NCBI GenBank assembly: GCA_964607135.1
Contig: CAZSIV010000012.1
Span: 1 to 64,000 of the forward strand
Source of the DNA: Metaruminococcus_A sp964607135
Lineage (GTDB): Bacteria; Bacillota; Clostridia; Oscillospirales; Ruminococcaceae
Reading direction: 5' to 3'
Length of the DNA: 64,000 bases
The translations under genes and the position numbers were made by a program. Of this stretch, positions 1 to 9,104 are shown piece after piece (within the stretch, counting starts at the first letter, position 1; each line of letters starts with the position of its first letter). The notes under the pieces were generated by a model that saw nothing but the letters and a program-made list of their open reading frames with translations, did not search any database and was not told the origin of the DNA.

Positions 1-89
1 TTCGTTCAAAAAAATGTATTTTCAGGTTTTTCCAGAGCCCTTTTAAAAAATATTGTAATCAACTAAAAATCAAGGGATGGACTGCGGAG

Positions 90-1295
90 ATGAGAATACT
101 GCTTGTGAATAAGTTCTTGTACCCGCGGGGCGGCGCTGAAACTTATGTTTTGGAAATAGGAAGGCGCCTGCAGGAGCTTGGACATTCGGTGGAGTATTTC
201 GGGATGGAGGACAGCCGCAATACGGTGGGAAATACGCTTCATCTGGAAACCCGCCCGATGGATTTCCGCTCGGCCGGAATCAAACGGCTTTCCTATCCGT
301 TCCGCATTTTGTATTCGGTCGAGGCGAAACGAAAAATCCGGGCGGTCGCCGAAAAATTTAAGCCGGATATTGTACATCTTAACAATATCAACTTTCACCT
401 GACCCCTTCGGTCATTGATGCCATAGACAAACTTGGGATTCCGATGGTGCAGACAGTGCACGACTCGCAGATGCTCTGCCCGAACCACATGCTGCTGGAC
501 TTGGAGCGATGCACCCCGTGTGAGCGCTGCATTGAGGGGAGCAAGTGGAACTGTGCTCGTCGTCGCTGCATTCACGGTTCCTTAATAAAAAGCGTTCTGG
601 GGAGTATAGAGGGCTCAATTTACCGAAAAACAAAGCATTACAGCCGGGTGGAGCGGTTTATCTGTCCGAGCCGTTTTATGGAGTCCCTGCTTCTTCGTGA
701 CCGGCGTTTTTGGGGTAAAACGACGGTGCTGTATAATTTTTCTGGATTAGGCGGCGATTCTCTAAAAGCAGAAAAAAGGGATTACGTCCTCTATTTTGGA
801 CGGTTGTCAAAGGAAAAGGATTTAGAGGGCTTTTTGACGGCGTGCCGCCTTTGCCCGGATATCCCATTCGTTGTGGCGGGAAGCGGCCCGTTGGAATCGC
901 TGATGGAGTCCGCGCCGCCCAATGTGCGGTATATCGGGTTCCAGTCGGGCAAAGCGCTCCGAAAATGGATTGCTCAGGCGCGGTTTTCGGTCTATTTTTC
1001 TATTTGGTATGAAAACTGCCCGCTGTCGGTGCTCGAGTCGCAGTCTTTGGGGACACCGGTGCTGGCGAACCGGATCGGGGGGATTCCGGAGTTGATTTCT
1101 GAGGGCCGGACCGGGATTTTAATCGATGAATTTACTCCTGAAAGCTATGCCGCTCAGATTCGGGCGCTTTACGAGGATTCTTCTAAGCTTGCCCGGATGT
1201 CGGAGATTTGTCAAAAAGGGGATGGCAGAAATTCAGCAGAACAATATTGTGACCAGCTGTTGGGAGTTTATGACAGCGTTTTGGGGGCAAGGTAG
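90..1295 (+). CDS. GT4-family glycosyltransferase
   Basis: A 401-residue GT-B glycosyltransferase, probably cytosolic or membrane-associated, transferring a nucleotide-activated sugar to the lipid-linked exopolysaccharide repeat unit. The N-terminal acceptor domain opens with a glycine-rich PRGGAE loop (about residues 12-17). The C-terminal donor domain carries WYENCPLSVLE near residue 305, the GT4 E-x7-E type nucleotide-sugar site, followed by SLGTPV. An unusual cluster of six cysteines lies around residues 129-160 (CPNH, CTPCERC, NCARRRC), which could bind a metal. It abuts the next gene, whose ATG follows the stop directly. It is the first complete gene of the locus, which may begin upstream of the window. 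The family call is firm; donor and linkage are unknown. Confidence 0.88.
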   Translation: MRILLVNKFLYPRGGAETYVLEIGRRLQELGHSVEYFGMEDSRNTVGNTLHLETRPMDFRSAGIKRLSYPFRILYSVEAKRKIRAVAEKFKPDIVHLNNINFHLTPSVIDAIDKLGIPMVQTVHDSQMLCPNHMLLDLERCTPCERCIEGSKWNCARRRCIHGSLIKSVLGSIEGSIYRKTKHYSRVERFICPSRFMESLLLRDRRFWGKTTVLYNFSGLGGDSLKAEKRDYVLYFGRLSKEKDLEGFLTACRLCPDIPFVVAGSGPLESLMESAPPNVRYIGFQSGKALRKWIAQARFSVYFSIWYENCPLSVLESQSLGTPVLANRIGGIPELISEGRTGILIDEFTPESYAAQIRALYEDSSKLARMSEICQKGDGRNSAEQYCDQLLGVYDSVLGAR

Positions 1296-2222
1296 ATGAA
1301 ACGGACAAAACGCGGCTCAGCCGCCGGTATATTGCTCATTCTTCTCAGTTTCGCCATCGGTTTGGCGTTGCTTGTCGTGTGGATCTATCGGTCGAACCAT
1401 GTCTTTGAAGAGACGTTTTACACATTATATTCGTCTAAAATCGACACGCCGGTCAGGGCGGTTTTGCTGTCCGATCTGCATCAGGCCGAATTCGGGCGGG
1501 AGAACAACGAGCTTGTTTCCCGCATCGAAGAGCTGAAGCCGGATTTCATCTTGATTGCCGGGGATCTCATCACCGCAGGAGAAGAGGATGTAGATGATGC
1601 CGTCGGCCTCTGCGAACGGCTCGCCGGGATTGCGCCAGTTTACTTCGGGTTGGGCAACCACGAGAACGAGGTCGTTTACGGAAGCGATCTGGATACGCGG
1701 TTTTTTCAGGCGAATGAGGGACGGCTGGGGGAGAACCCGGAGGATTTTTCCGGGCTGGTGAAGGACAATACGTTGCTGGCCGGACTAAAAAGCGCAGGCG
1801 TTACCGTCGTCCAAAATGAATCCGTATCGGTCACGATAAAGGATAATCCAATCGAAATCGGCGGGGTCAGCACCAATTTAAGCAGCTTCTGGCCTTATTC
1901 CGGTCAGTTTGTTTATAATTTTGCCGAGAGCGATTCAAAAAGCTTTAAAATTTTAATCTCTCACCGTCCCGAGCCGGTCATGGAGTATATCGCCGGCTAT
2001 TCTTTGGACTTGGTCGTTTCCGGGCATACGCACGGCGGCATTATCCGGATCCCCGGAAAAGGGGGACTGTTGTCTACTGATGGGGGCTTTTTCCCGCAGT
2101 ATGATGCAGGTCTCTTTGAAAGAGGGGAGATGACGGTTATCGTCAGCAGAGGATTGGGAGGGCACGGGGCCATTCCCCGGGTGTTCAACACGCCGGAGCT
2201 GGTAATTGTCGATATCAACTGA
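1296..2222 (+). CDS. membrane-anchored metallophosphoesterase (YkuE-like)
   Basis: A 308-residue calcineurin-like phosphoesterase with one N-terminal membrane segment (about residues 11-31), so the catalytic domain should face outward. The dimetal motifs are in order: SDLHQ near 59-63, AGDLI near 88-92, GNHE near 120-123, SHRP near 223 and GHTHGG near 245. Family members act on phosphomonoesters or phosphodiesters, and some cleave lipid-linked sugar pyrophosphates; the substrate here cannot be read from sequence. It starts immediately after the preceding glycosyltransferase stop, so it is co-transcribed with the exopolysaccharide genes. A role in recycling or trimming lipid-linked intermediates is inference. 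Confidence 0.85.
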   Translation: MKRTKRGSAAGILLILLSFAIGLALLVVWIYRSNHVFEETFYTLYSSKIDTPVRAVLLSDLHQAEFGRENNELVSRIEELKPDFILIAGDLITAGEEDVDDAVGLCERLAGIAPVYFGLGNHENEVVYGSDLDTRFFQANEGRLGENPEDFSGLVKDNTLLAGLKSAGVTVVQNESVSVTIKDNPIEIGGVSTNLSSFWPYSGQFVYNFAESDSKSFKILISHRPEPVMEYIAGYSLDLVVSGHTHGGIIRIPGKGGLLSTDGGFFPQYDAGLFERGEMTVIVSRGLGGHGAIPRVFNTPELVIVDIN

Positions 2223-2254
2223 AATTTCTGGGGAGTAAGCAGGAGACGCAAGGA

Positions 2255-3667
2255 ATGATGTTTTTTTTCGTAAAAAATTACCCACAGGTGCTCGTCGCCG
2301 TTTCGATGTTGATGATTCTATGCGCGGCATCGCGATTGATCTGGAGCCGCTCCTTGTCTCTGATCAAGGATTTCAGGTTGAGCTACCGCACGCTCAAAAT
2401 AAGAAAATGGCTCAGACTTTTAGTGATTCTGATTTTCTTTTTAAACTGCATCGCGCTTCCGTTGAAGGCGCAGCAGAACATATCGGCAGACATCTCCTTA
2501 AATTATGTGAAAGCGTCGCAGGGCCTCAATCCAAACGGCACGCGCTATAATCCGGCGGGGATTCTGAGCGCCGAGATTTTGGAAAACGCGGTCGAAAAAG
2601 GCGCCCTTCACGACATTACGGCAAAGGATTTAGGAAGGGTATTGAGCGTGGCGCCAAAGGTACAGGGGAACAGCTATGACGAAGGGCAGTACTTTATTTC
2701 CACCCAGTTTGTCCTTTATTATAATGCGAACCAGGATACGGCGGCTCTCGACGGGGAGCTGCTGCTGAATTTGGCGGCGGAATCTTATAAAGAGTGGTTT
2801 GTAAACAAGTATTCGGAAAATGTCGGCGCGCTGAATATGAACTTTACGGAATTCGAGCGGGAGGATTATCTGGACATCTGCAAATATCTGCAAAAGAGAG
2901 CGGATTTGATCAAGGCCTACATGACGGGGATGGCAAGCGAGGAGCCGGCCTTCCAATCCGCAGCGAACGGCGAGACCTTCCAGTCCGTCGCATCACAGGC
3001 CGAGAATGTTTCCACTGTCATGATCGAAAAGCTGGATGCTTATCTGTTGGAAAACGGCGTTTCCAAAAACACGGACGCTTATATGAGCAGGCTCGGGTTT
3101 CAAAATGTGTTCAGTTACTTTGACGGCGAGCGGGCGGACGCATCCTATAAGAACGGCCTGGAGGCGATTTCCATGTACGAGGATGATATGGCTCGGATTG
3201 TGCTGGTTCCGACGGTGGATACTAATTATCAGTTCTACATGTCTCAGACGCGGATCGGCATTGACGACTTTGCAAAAAGGGCGGAGTCATATTCCAACGA
3301 CCGGACAACAATCAACGATGGAATCGTCCGAAACAACCATATTTTAAATCAGCTTTCCACCCTCTCCCACTCCAGTGGAACGGACGAAAGGGCGGAGACG
3401 CTGGTAAGGCAGGTAGAGGCCGAATTGAACAAGCTGGCGGACAAAGCGCAGACTTTGATTAAGGAGTACAGCGCCAGTCAATCAAACAAATATATTACAA
3501 TTACGGTCTCCTCCGTAGAGGGGCGGGCAGTGCGAATTCTCATAGATATCATTTTATACACCGTACTTTTTGCAGTTGCTGTCTACTGCGCGGCCTTTAC
3601 GGTGGTCATGGGGATCAGCTTCAAGCGGGCGAGGCATGTAAAGAACCAGGCCGCGGCGGAGAAATAG
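2255..3667 (+). CDS. Wzz-like membrane protein of the exopolysaccharide locus, unknown function
   Basis: A 470-residue protein I cannot assign to a named family. It has hydrophobic segments near residues 8-25 and 50-68, a long hydrophilic extracytoplasmic region of about 350 residues rich in helix formers, and a transmembrane segment near 430-455 with a short basic cytoplasmic tail. That layout resembles polysaccharide co-polymerases (Wzz type), as does its position directly before a clearer Wzz-like protein. The start at 2255 is preceded by AGGAGA at 2241 with 8-base spacing. It probably helps set chain length or assemble the export complex; this is inference from topology and context. Confidence 0.6.
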   Translation: MMFFFVKNYPQVLVAVSMLMILCAASRLIWSRSLSLIKDFRLSYRTLKIRKWLRLLVILIFFLNCIALPLKAQQNISADISLNYVKASQGLNPNGTRYNPAGILSAEILENAVEKGALHDITAKDLGRVLSVAPKVQGNSYDEGQYFISTQFVLYYNANQDTAALDGELLLNLAAESYKEWFVNKYSENVGALNMNFTEFEREDYLDICKYLQKRADLIKAYMTGMASEEPAFQSAANGETFQSVASQAENVSTVMIEKLDAYLLENGVSKNTDAYMSRLGFQNVFSYFDGERADASYKNGLEAISMYEDDMARIVLVPTVDTNYQFYMSQTRIGIDDFAKRAESYSNDRTTINDGIVRNNHILNQLSTLSHSSGTDERAETLVRQVEAELNKLADKAQTLIKEYSASQSNKYITITVSSVEGRAVRILIDIILYTVLFAVAVYCAAFTVVMGISFKRARHVKNQAAAEK

Positions 3668-3686
3668 GGGAATTGGTGACGATCGG

Positions 3687-5654
3687 ATGAAAAGTTTGCA
3701 GTTGCTCAGATATCTGAAAAAGTGGATGCTGCTGATTATTGTTTTCTTTGTCGCGATGACGGTACTCTCCTACCGGATGCTTCAATCAAAACAAACCTAT
3801 ACGGCATCCGCTGTAATCGAATACAAAAGCATGTCGAACTCCGAATCGGATTCGGATCAGACAGAGGCGGACTCGGAAGGGGCAGAGCCGGCTTCGGACG
3901 GTTTGGCGCCGGATGGGACAAAGATCGACGTGTCGGAGATTTACTCCTCGGCCAATATGGCAAAGGCCATGTCAAACCTGGGCCTTTCCTTCAATACATA
4001 CAGTTTGGATGCCCTTTGCGCCAGCATCAAGGTGGAGCCGATCGCCCCGCAGCCGGTCAGTGAGCAGTCGCAGTCGCAGAGCGACGATCAGGAGGGGAAG
4101 TCCGAATCCGAAGAGCTGCCATCCCGATATATAATCAGCTGTACGCTGGACAGCAGCGCCTCTATGGGATTGGTACGGGATATCTTAAACGAATTGCTGA
4201 ACGTCTATTACTCGGATTTCAGCAGCAAGCACATCAACGTGGAGCAGGTAAACAACCAGACGAGAGATCTGGCGGATACCGATTACGACTATCTGGAAAT
4301 GGTTGAGCGGATCGACTCGAACCTGACGGAAACTCTCTGGGCGTTGAATGCGCGATACCAGAGGGCGACGAATTTCCGTTCGGCGGATACCGGTTATTCT
4401 TTTTGGGACTTGCGCGATCAGTTTTACCTGATTCAGAATATCGAACTCCCGAAGCTGTACGCGCTGGTCTTGGGAAATCAGATCACCAAAAACAGAGACC
4501 TGCTGATCAATAAGTACCAAAACCGGGTTTCAGACAACCGCCTCACCGGCGAAAAGGCGCAGGAGGATCTTGCCGACGCGCTGGAAGTCATCGATTCATA
4601 CGTTGAGAAGATGCGCCAGTCGGGCAACACCGACATCGACTACAACTACATTCTGAACGATGTCTATGACGAGCGCTGGAAGACGGGGAATTTGGTAAAC
4701 CGCATCGGGGAATACGACAAGCTTTTGACCAACTGGATCGATTACCGGGATAAATTGGATCACTCCGTCATTGACGCCGCCTACTGCGAATATGTAATCG
4801 GCGTTTACCGCGATGGAAACACCCAGCTGAACACCGGCGGGACCGATCCTCAAAACACGTCCGCCGATTCGGCGGCGCCGTCTGTTTTTGCAGTCCATTC
4901 GTCGGGCCAAAAGGCGACGAATGAGGAAGCGGAAGCGGAAATCCGGGCGATTTTAGACAAGATGAACGGCCTGTATGATATCGTGACGCTGACCAACGTC
5001 GAATACAACGAATACCTGGGCGCGCAGGCGATCCGGGTTCTTTCCAGCGTTTCCGTCGGTTCGTCAATCAATATGAACCTCTACATGACGGTCATCGCGG
5101 TCTTCTTCCTGCTCATCGGCTGCGGCGGAGCCATCTTGCTGGGGAGAGCCGGGGACATTCTGGAGTATTTGTTCTTAAAAGACCGGCTGACCGGCTGTAT
5201 GAACCGGTCTTCCTGCGATAAATACATTGAGAAATGGCAGGGAAAACCATTGCCTACAGGGATGTGCTGCGTCAATATCCAGATCACCAATCAGCGCGAT
5301 ATGAACAGCGTTTATGGCCGCGAGCAGGTAGATCAGGCGATGAAGGAATTCGGCCGCGTGCTGCGCGAGCTGTTCGAGAACAGAAAGGACGGCTTCGTCG
5401 GGTACAACGGCAGCGGACAATTCTGGGTTTTCTTTGAGAAAGAAACGCAGGAGACGGTCGAGCAGGAGATGGAGCGCCTGGTGCTTGTGCTCGCGCACAC
5501 GCTGCCGGATATCACCCTCGAGTACCAGCTCGGCGCGGTCAATGCAGGCGACGCAGAAGAGTTCTATATCCGCGGGTTGATTTCCCGGGCGGTGAAGGAG
5601 CGCAGGCCCTATACCACCAAAGAGGCGTCAAAGGATGAGGGACAGCGGATGTGA
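3687..5654 (+). CDS. Wzz-like chain-length protein fused to a degenerate GGDEF domain
   Basis: 655 residues. The N-terminus has a membrane segment (about 13-30), then an extracytoplasmic region with a Ser/Glu/Asp-rich stretch (about 50-75) and long helical segments, then a second membrane segment (about 450-475), as in Wzz/YveK co-polymerases. About 180 residues follow with a diguanylate-cyclase fold signature: DRLTGCMNR matches the conserved D-x-LTGL-x-NR start, NIQITNQRDMNSVYG matches the metal/substrate strand, and GYNGSGQF sits where GGDEF should be. The active-site GG(D/E)EF is replaced by NGSGQ and the metal aspartates are missing, so catalysis is unlikely. GTP or c-di-GMP sensing is possible. 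Its last codons overlap the downstream polymerase by four bases (GTGA). Confidence 0.78.
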   Translation: MKSLQLLRYLKKWMLLIIVFFVAMTVLSYRMLQSKQTYTASAVIEYKSMSNSESDSDQTEADSEGAEPASDGLAPDGTKIDVSEIYSSANMAKAMSNLGLSFNTYSLDALCASIKVEPIAPQPVSEQSQSQSDDQEGKSESEELPSRYIISCTLDSSASMGLVRDILNELLNVYYSDFSSKHINVEQVNNQTRDLADTDYDYLEMVERIDSNLTETLWALNARYQRATNFRSADTGYSFWDLRDQFYLIQNIELPKLYALVLGNQITKNRDLLINKYQNRVSDNRLTGEKAQEDLADALEVIDSYVEKMRQSGNTDIDYNYILNDVYDERWKTGNLVNRIGEYDKLLTNWIDYRDKLDHSVIDAAYCEYVIGVYRDGNTQLNTGGTDPQNTSADSAAPSVFAVHSSGQKATNEEAEAEIRAILDKMNGLYDIVTLTNVEYNEYLGAQAIRVLSSVSVGSSINMNLYMTVIAVFFLLIGCGGAILLGRAGDILEYLFLKDRLTGCMNRSSCDKYIEKWQGKPLPTGMCCVNIQITNQRDMNSVYGREQVDQAMKEFGRVLRELFENRKDGFVGYNGSGQFWVFFEKETQETVEQEMERLVLVLAHTLPDITLEYQLGAVNAGDAEEFYIRGLISRAVKERRPYTTKEASKDEGQRM

Positions 5655-6925
5655 AAACGGCTGAAACAAGGATAAGACCAGGGATGGCGGCGCTGGCAGT
5701 TCTCTACTTTCCTCTGGCGACCGCCATGTACTACTTTAATGAGCAGAGCATTTATCTGGGCGTCAATATTTTGTACAAGGTGGTTTTCGCCCTCCTGATC
5801 GCGATGCTGAGCCTGCTCGTCTTTCTGGTGAAGACAGATCTGTTCCGAGCGGGGATATTGCTCAAGCATATGGCGCTGCTGATGCTCCCGCATTTTCTGG
5901 TCTTGCTGGTGAGTCTGCCCCTCTGGGTGTTCAATACGTCGCCCATGGAGATGATTCGCCGGGGTGCCTTTGCCCAGATTTACTGTATTGCGATCATCTT
6001 CGCGGGGGCAGGGCTTCTTTATGTGTTTGGGAAGAACGGCCTCTGGCTGAACCTGTCCGCTATGCTGGCGGCGAATCTGATCACCATCGTCGGGGCGATC
6101 CGGCAGGTGGGATTTGGAGAATATTTTCAGGAGTTTATCGCGCTGGTTCGCACCTTTGGAGGGGAAAACGGATCTGGAATCGCAGTGGCGGAGATTCATG
6201 AGCTCACTTTTGCTGTGGGGCTGTATTTGCTGTTCTTGATTTTGAACTGGAAGGATCTGCGAAAGACAAAGCTTTTTTTCCCCATGCTGTTCCTGGCGCT
6301 CTTCTGCTATTTTTCCGGGTTTAAGCGGATCGGTGCGTTCGCTGTCGTTCTTTGTATTGCGGCGAGCCTGCTGCTGATGGCGGTCACCAGGGGGAAGGAC
6401 AGGCGGAGAAGATGGCTCCTTTTCTTTTCGATTACAGTGATTGCGGTCTCGTTTGTCTATCTGATCGTCGTCCGGGCGGGCCTGTTTGGGTTTCTGGAGG
6501 AACGTTTTGACCTGAACACCATGGGACGGACGACGCTGAACGCCCTCGTCGGGCAGTATTACAGCCTCACTCCGGATTATCTCGGCCAGGGCGCCGGCTT
6601 TACCTCCCGGCTGTTCAGCGACCTGCTCGTCGGAATATCCTCCGTTCGGGCGCTGCATAACGACATCCTGGCTTTGTATATCGACATTGGCTTTTGGGGC
6701 TTTTGGCTCTGGATGATCGCCTTTATGCCGCTGCGCGTGATGTTGATTTCGAAGTGGCAGGGGATCCGCGGCGGCATACTCTGCGCCTGCTATTGTCTGT
6801 TTATCATTGTAACGGCCTTTACCGACAATACGATTTACTATGTTTATGTGATAGGGGCGTCGTCCATTTTGACCATGGGAGGATATTTCAGAAATCAAAC
6901 GTCGATACAGGGTGATTCCTTATGA
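5651..6925 (+). CDS. Wzy-like O-antigen/exopolysaccharide polymerase
   Basis: A 424-residue polytopic membrane protein with roughly 10-12 hydrophobic segments throughout. A larger loop near residues 290-330 contains GRTTLNALVGQYY and then YLGQGAGFTSR, similar to the periplasmic loop of Wzy/O-antigen polymerases (G-R-x-x-x and G-x-G elements). It probably joins lipid-linked repeat units on the outer face of the membrane. The GTG start at 5651 forms a GTGA overlap with the preceding Wzz-like gene and its stop overlaps the next start as ATGA, so translation is coupled on both sides. Wzy proteins share little sequence, so the assignment rests on topology and locus position. Confidence 0.75.
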   Translation: MKTAETRIRPGMAALAVLYFPLATAMYYFNEQSIYLGVNILYKVVFALLIAMLSLLVFLVKTDLFRAGILLKHMALLMLPHFLVLLVSLPLWVFNTSPMEMIRRGAFAQIYCIAIIFAGAGLLYVFGKNGLWLNLSAMLAANLITIVGAIRQVGFGEYFQEFIALVRTFGGENGSGIAVAEIHELTFAVGLYLLFLILNWKDLRKTKLFFPMLFLALFCYFSGFKRIGAFAVVLCIAASLLLMAVTRGKDRRRRWLLFFSITVIAVSFVYLIVVRAGLFGFLEERFDLNTMGRTTLNALVGQYYSLTPDYLGQGAGFTSRLFSDLLVGISSVRALHNDILALYIDIGFWGFWLWMIAFMPLRVMLISKWQGIRGGILCACYCLFIIVTAFTDNTIYYVYVIGASSILTMGGYFRNQTSIQGDSL

Positions 6926-7956
6926 AAATCAGCGTGATCGTGCCGGTCTACAACGTGCAAAAATATTTAAAGCGCTGCATGGATTCGCTCCTTGCCCAGG
7001 CCTTTTCGGACAGGGAGATCATTTTGGTGGACGACGGTTCGACAGACGGAAGCGCCGCGCTTTGCGACAGCTACGCCGCCCTGCCGGATATCCGGGTTAT
7101 CCACCAGGAAAACGCCGGGTTGGGGATGGCCCGCAACAGCGGGATAAAGGCCGCTTCGGGCGAATATCTGCTGTTCGTCGATTCGGACGACTATGTCGGG
7201 CCGGGTCTGTTGAGCACCCTTTGCGATGCGGTCGAGAAATACGATGCAGATCTTGCGGTCGGGGGCTTTACGCTGGTTTCTCCGGATGGAAAAGAACGGA
7301 GAAATCTTTATGTGAAAGAATCCCGCTTTTTTTCGGAGAACGATCTGAAGGAGCTTGCGCTCAACATCGTCGGGTCGCTGCCTGAAGAGGCGCTGGACTC
7401 CAAATATGGGATGTCGGTCTGGGCGCGGCTCTACCGGAGAAGCGTGATCGAGGAAAACCAGATCCGCTTTGTGTCGGAACGCGAATTGATTTCAGAGGAT
7501 CTGATCTTCAATCTGGATTTTTTAAAGTGTGCGCGGCGGGCTGTAGTCGCGCCGAATGCGGCCTATTTTTACTGTGCCAACCCGGGTTCTCTGACCAAAG
7601 GGCACCGTGCCGACCGCTTTCAGTGCGACTGTAAGCTGTACACCGCAGTTGAGCGGTTTTTATCGGCGGATTTTGAAGAACAGGAATACCGGTGGTATCT
7701 TCGCCGCTTGCTGATCAGCCGCGCGCGGTTCGATATGGCGCAGGAGGTTCTTTACCACGACAAAGCCGACCGGCAGTATCCGCTGTATCAAAGGCTGAAG
7801 GAGATTGCGGACAATCCCCTGCTGCAAGCCGCATTGGAGGGCTATCCGTGGAGAAAGCTGCCGAAGATGCAGGGGCTGTTCGCCTGGGGATTAAAGGGAG
7901 GCAGGATCAGGCTGCTGATCCGGTTCATACGGCTCAGGCAGAGGTTTTTTTCGTAG
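6922..7956 (+). CDS. GT2-family glycosyltransferase
   Basis: A 344-residue GT-A fold transferase. The N-terminal VIVPVYNVQKYL strand and loop, DDGSTDGS (about 38-45) and VDSDDYVGP (about 90-98, the DXD-type donor/metal site) are typical of the GT2 family. The C-terminal third is basic and lacks membrane segments, so the enzyme is cytosolic or peripheral. It starts in an ATGA overlap with the polymerase. It probably adds one sugar of the repeat unit; donor and acceptor cannot be deduced. Confidence 0.9.
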   Translation: MKISVIVPVYNVQKYLKRCMDSLLAQAFSDREIILVDDGSTDGSAALCDSYAALPDIRVIHQENAGLGMARNSGIKAASGEYLLFVDSDDYVGPGLLSTLCDAVEKYDADLAVGGFTLVSPDGKERRNLYVKESRFFSENDLKELALNIVGSLPEEALDSKYGMSVWARLYRRSVIEENQIRFVSERELISEDLIFNLDFLKCARRAVVAPNAAYFYCANPGSLTKGHRADRFQCDCKLYTAVERFLSADFEEQEYRWYLRRLLISRARFDMAQEVLYHDKADRQYPLYQRLKEIADNPLLQAALEGYPWRKLPKMQGLFAWGLKGGRIRLLIRFIRLRQRFFS

Positions 7957-7977
7957 AGCAAAAGGAGGGTGCAGACG

Positions 7978-9069
7978 GTGGAAGAGGCGCTGGTTACAGT
8001 GATTGTTCCCATATACAATGTGGAGGAGTATCTGCCGTCCTGTATTGAATCAATTCAAAAACAGACCTACCGGAATTTACAGATCCTTTTGGTGGACGAC
8101 GGTTCCCCGGACTGCTGCGGGCAGATATGCGACCGGTATGCGCAGAGAGATTCCCGCATTCAGGTGATTCACCAACCGAACGGCGGGGTGAGCGCGGCCA
8201 GGAACGCGGGGCTCGAGGCTGCGAAGGGCGAGTACGTTTGTTTCGTGGACGGCGACGACATGGCGGCGGAAAACATGGTCCGGCGCGGTCTGGCCGAGTT
8301 GGAGGCCGGCCCTTACGACCTGTGCGGATGGGGGATGGAAGTGCGGGAAAACGGCTCATCCCGTTACGTTGGCCGGCGGAGAAAAATGTGCTTTTCATTT
8401 CGGACGGAGCGTGAAAGGGCGCGGTTTTTCTGCCGCTGGTTTTTTACCGCACGCACCGGCTGGGAAGTGTTCAGCCGGATTTTTCGAAGGCCGCTGATCG
8501 AGCGGTTTCATCTGCGGTTTGGGGAAGCGGTCTTTGCCGAGGATATGGACTTTACCTTCCGGTATCTGCTCCGCTGCCGGAATTTTTGCCTTCTCCCGGA
8601 GCCGTTGTATTGCTACCGAGTGCGCGAATCCTCGGCGATGCAGACCATTGTCCGGCAAAAGCAGACAGAGCAGTTTTTGCAGATTTTGCAGCGGCAAAAG
8701 GCCGATCTGGCGGATGAGGTGCCGGCTCGGACATTCTGTGTTTATGAGGCGACGGCGCTTTCGATCTTTATGGGGGAGCCGGAGAAGGGAGAATCGCCGG
8801 GGGACAGGGTTCGGCGGATGTGCGAAACGCTAAAGGCGTGCGAAGGCTGGGAGGCGCTGCGGGAGGATGCGCGGTCGGCGGCTGAAAACAAGGCTGAAAT
8901 GAGACGCATCTGCGGCCAGCCCTATCGCGGCCTGGCGGCCGCATTCTGCCGGTTTCTTTTGGATGAGGATGAAAAAGGCTACGCCAAAAAATCGAGAATT
9001 TATTACAGATATTTAAAACTCAGGGAATATAAGCAGCGGCTGCTCCATGGGAGGAATTCGCCGGGATGA
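7978..9069 (+). CDS. GT2-family glycosyltransferase
   Basis: About 363 residues of GT-A fold: VTVIVPIYNVEEYL at the N-terminus, LLVDDGSPD, and VDGDDMAAE as the DXD-like motif. In-frame GTG codons occur at 7969 and 7978. The ribosome site AAAGGAGG ends at 7968, directly against the first, so I prefer 7978, which has normal spacing. The C-terminal half is Arg-rich. It follows the previous GT2 gene by about 20 bases. Function is inferred from family and locus only. Confidence 0.88.
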   Translation: MEEALVTVIVPIYNVEEYLPSCIESIQKQTYRNLQILLVDDGSPDCCGQICDRYAQRDSRIQVIHQPNGGVSAARNAGLEAAKGEYVCFVDGDDMAAENMVRRGLAELEAGPYDLCGWGMEVRENGSSRYVGRRRKMCFSFRTERERARFFCRWFFTARTGWEVFSRIFRRPLIERFHLRFGEAVFAEDMDFTFRYLLRCRNFCLLPEPLYCYRVRESSAMQTIVRQKQTEQFLQILQRQKADLADEVPARTFCVYEATALSIFMGEPEKGESPGDRVRRMCETLKACEGWEALREDARSAAENKAEMRRICGQPYRGLAAAFCRFLLDEDEKGYAKKSRIYYRYLKLREYKQRLLHGRNSPG

Positions 9070-9104
9070 AACATACCGGATCGATATAGGGGAGGAAGAT
9101 ATAA

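Noticed and set aside
5609..6898. 429-residue open frame on the minus strand
   Set aside because: Antisense to the Wzy-like polymerase; composition (Gln/His/Arg/Asp-rich) is that of a reversed membrane-protein gene and there is no matching operon.
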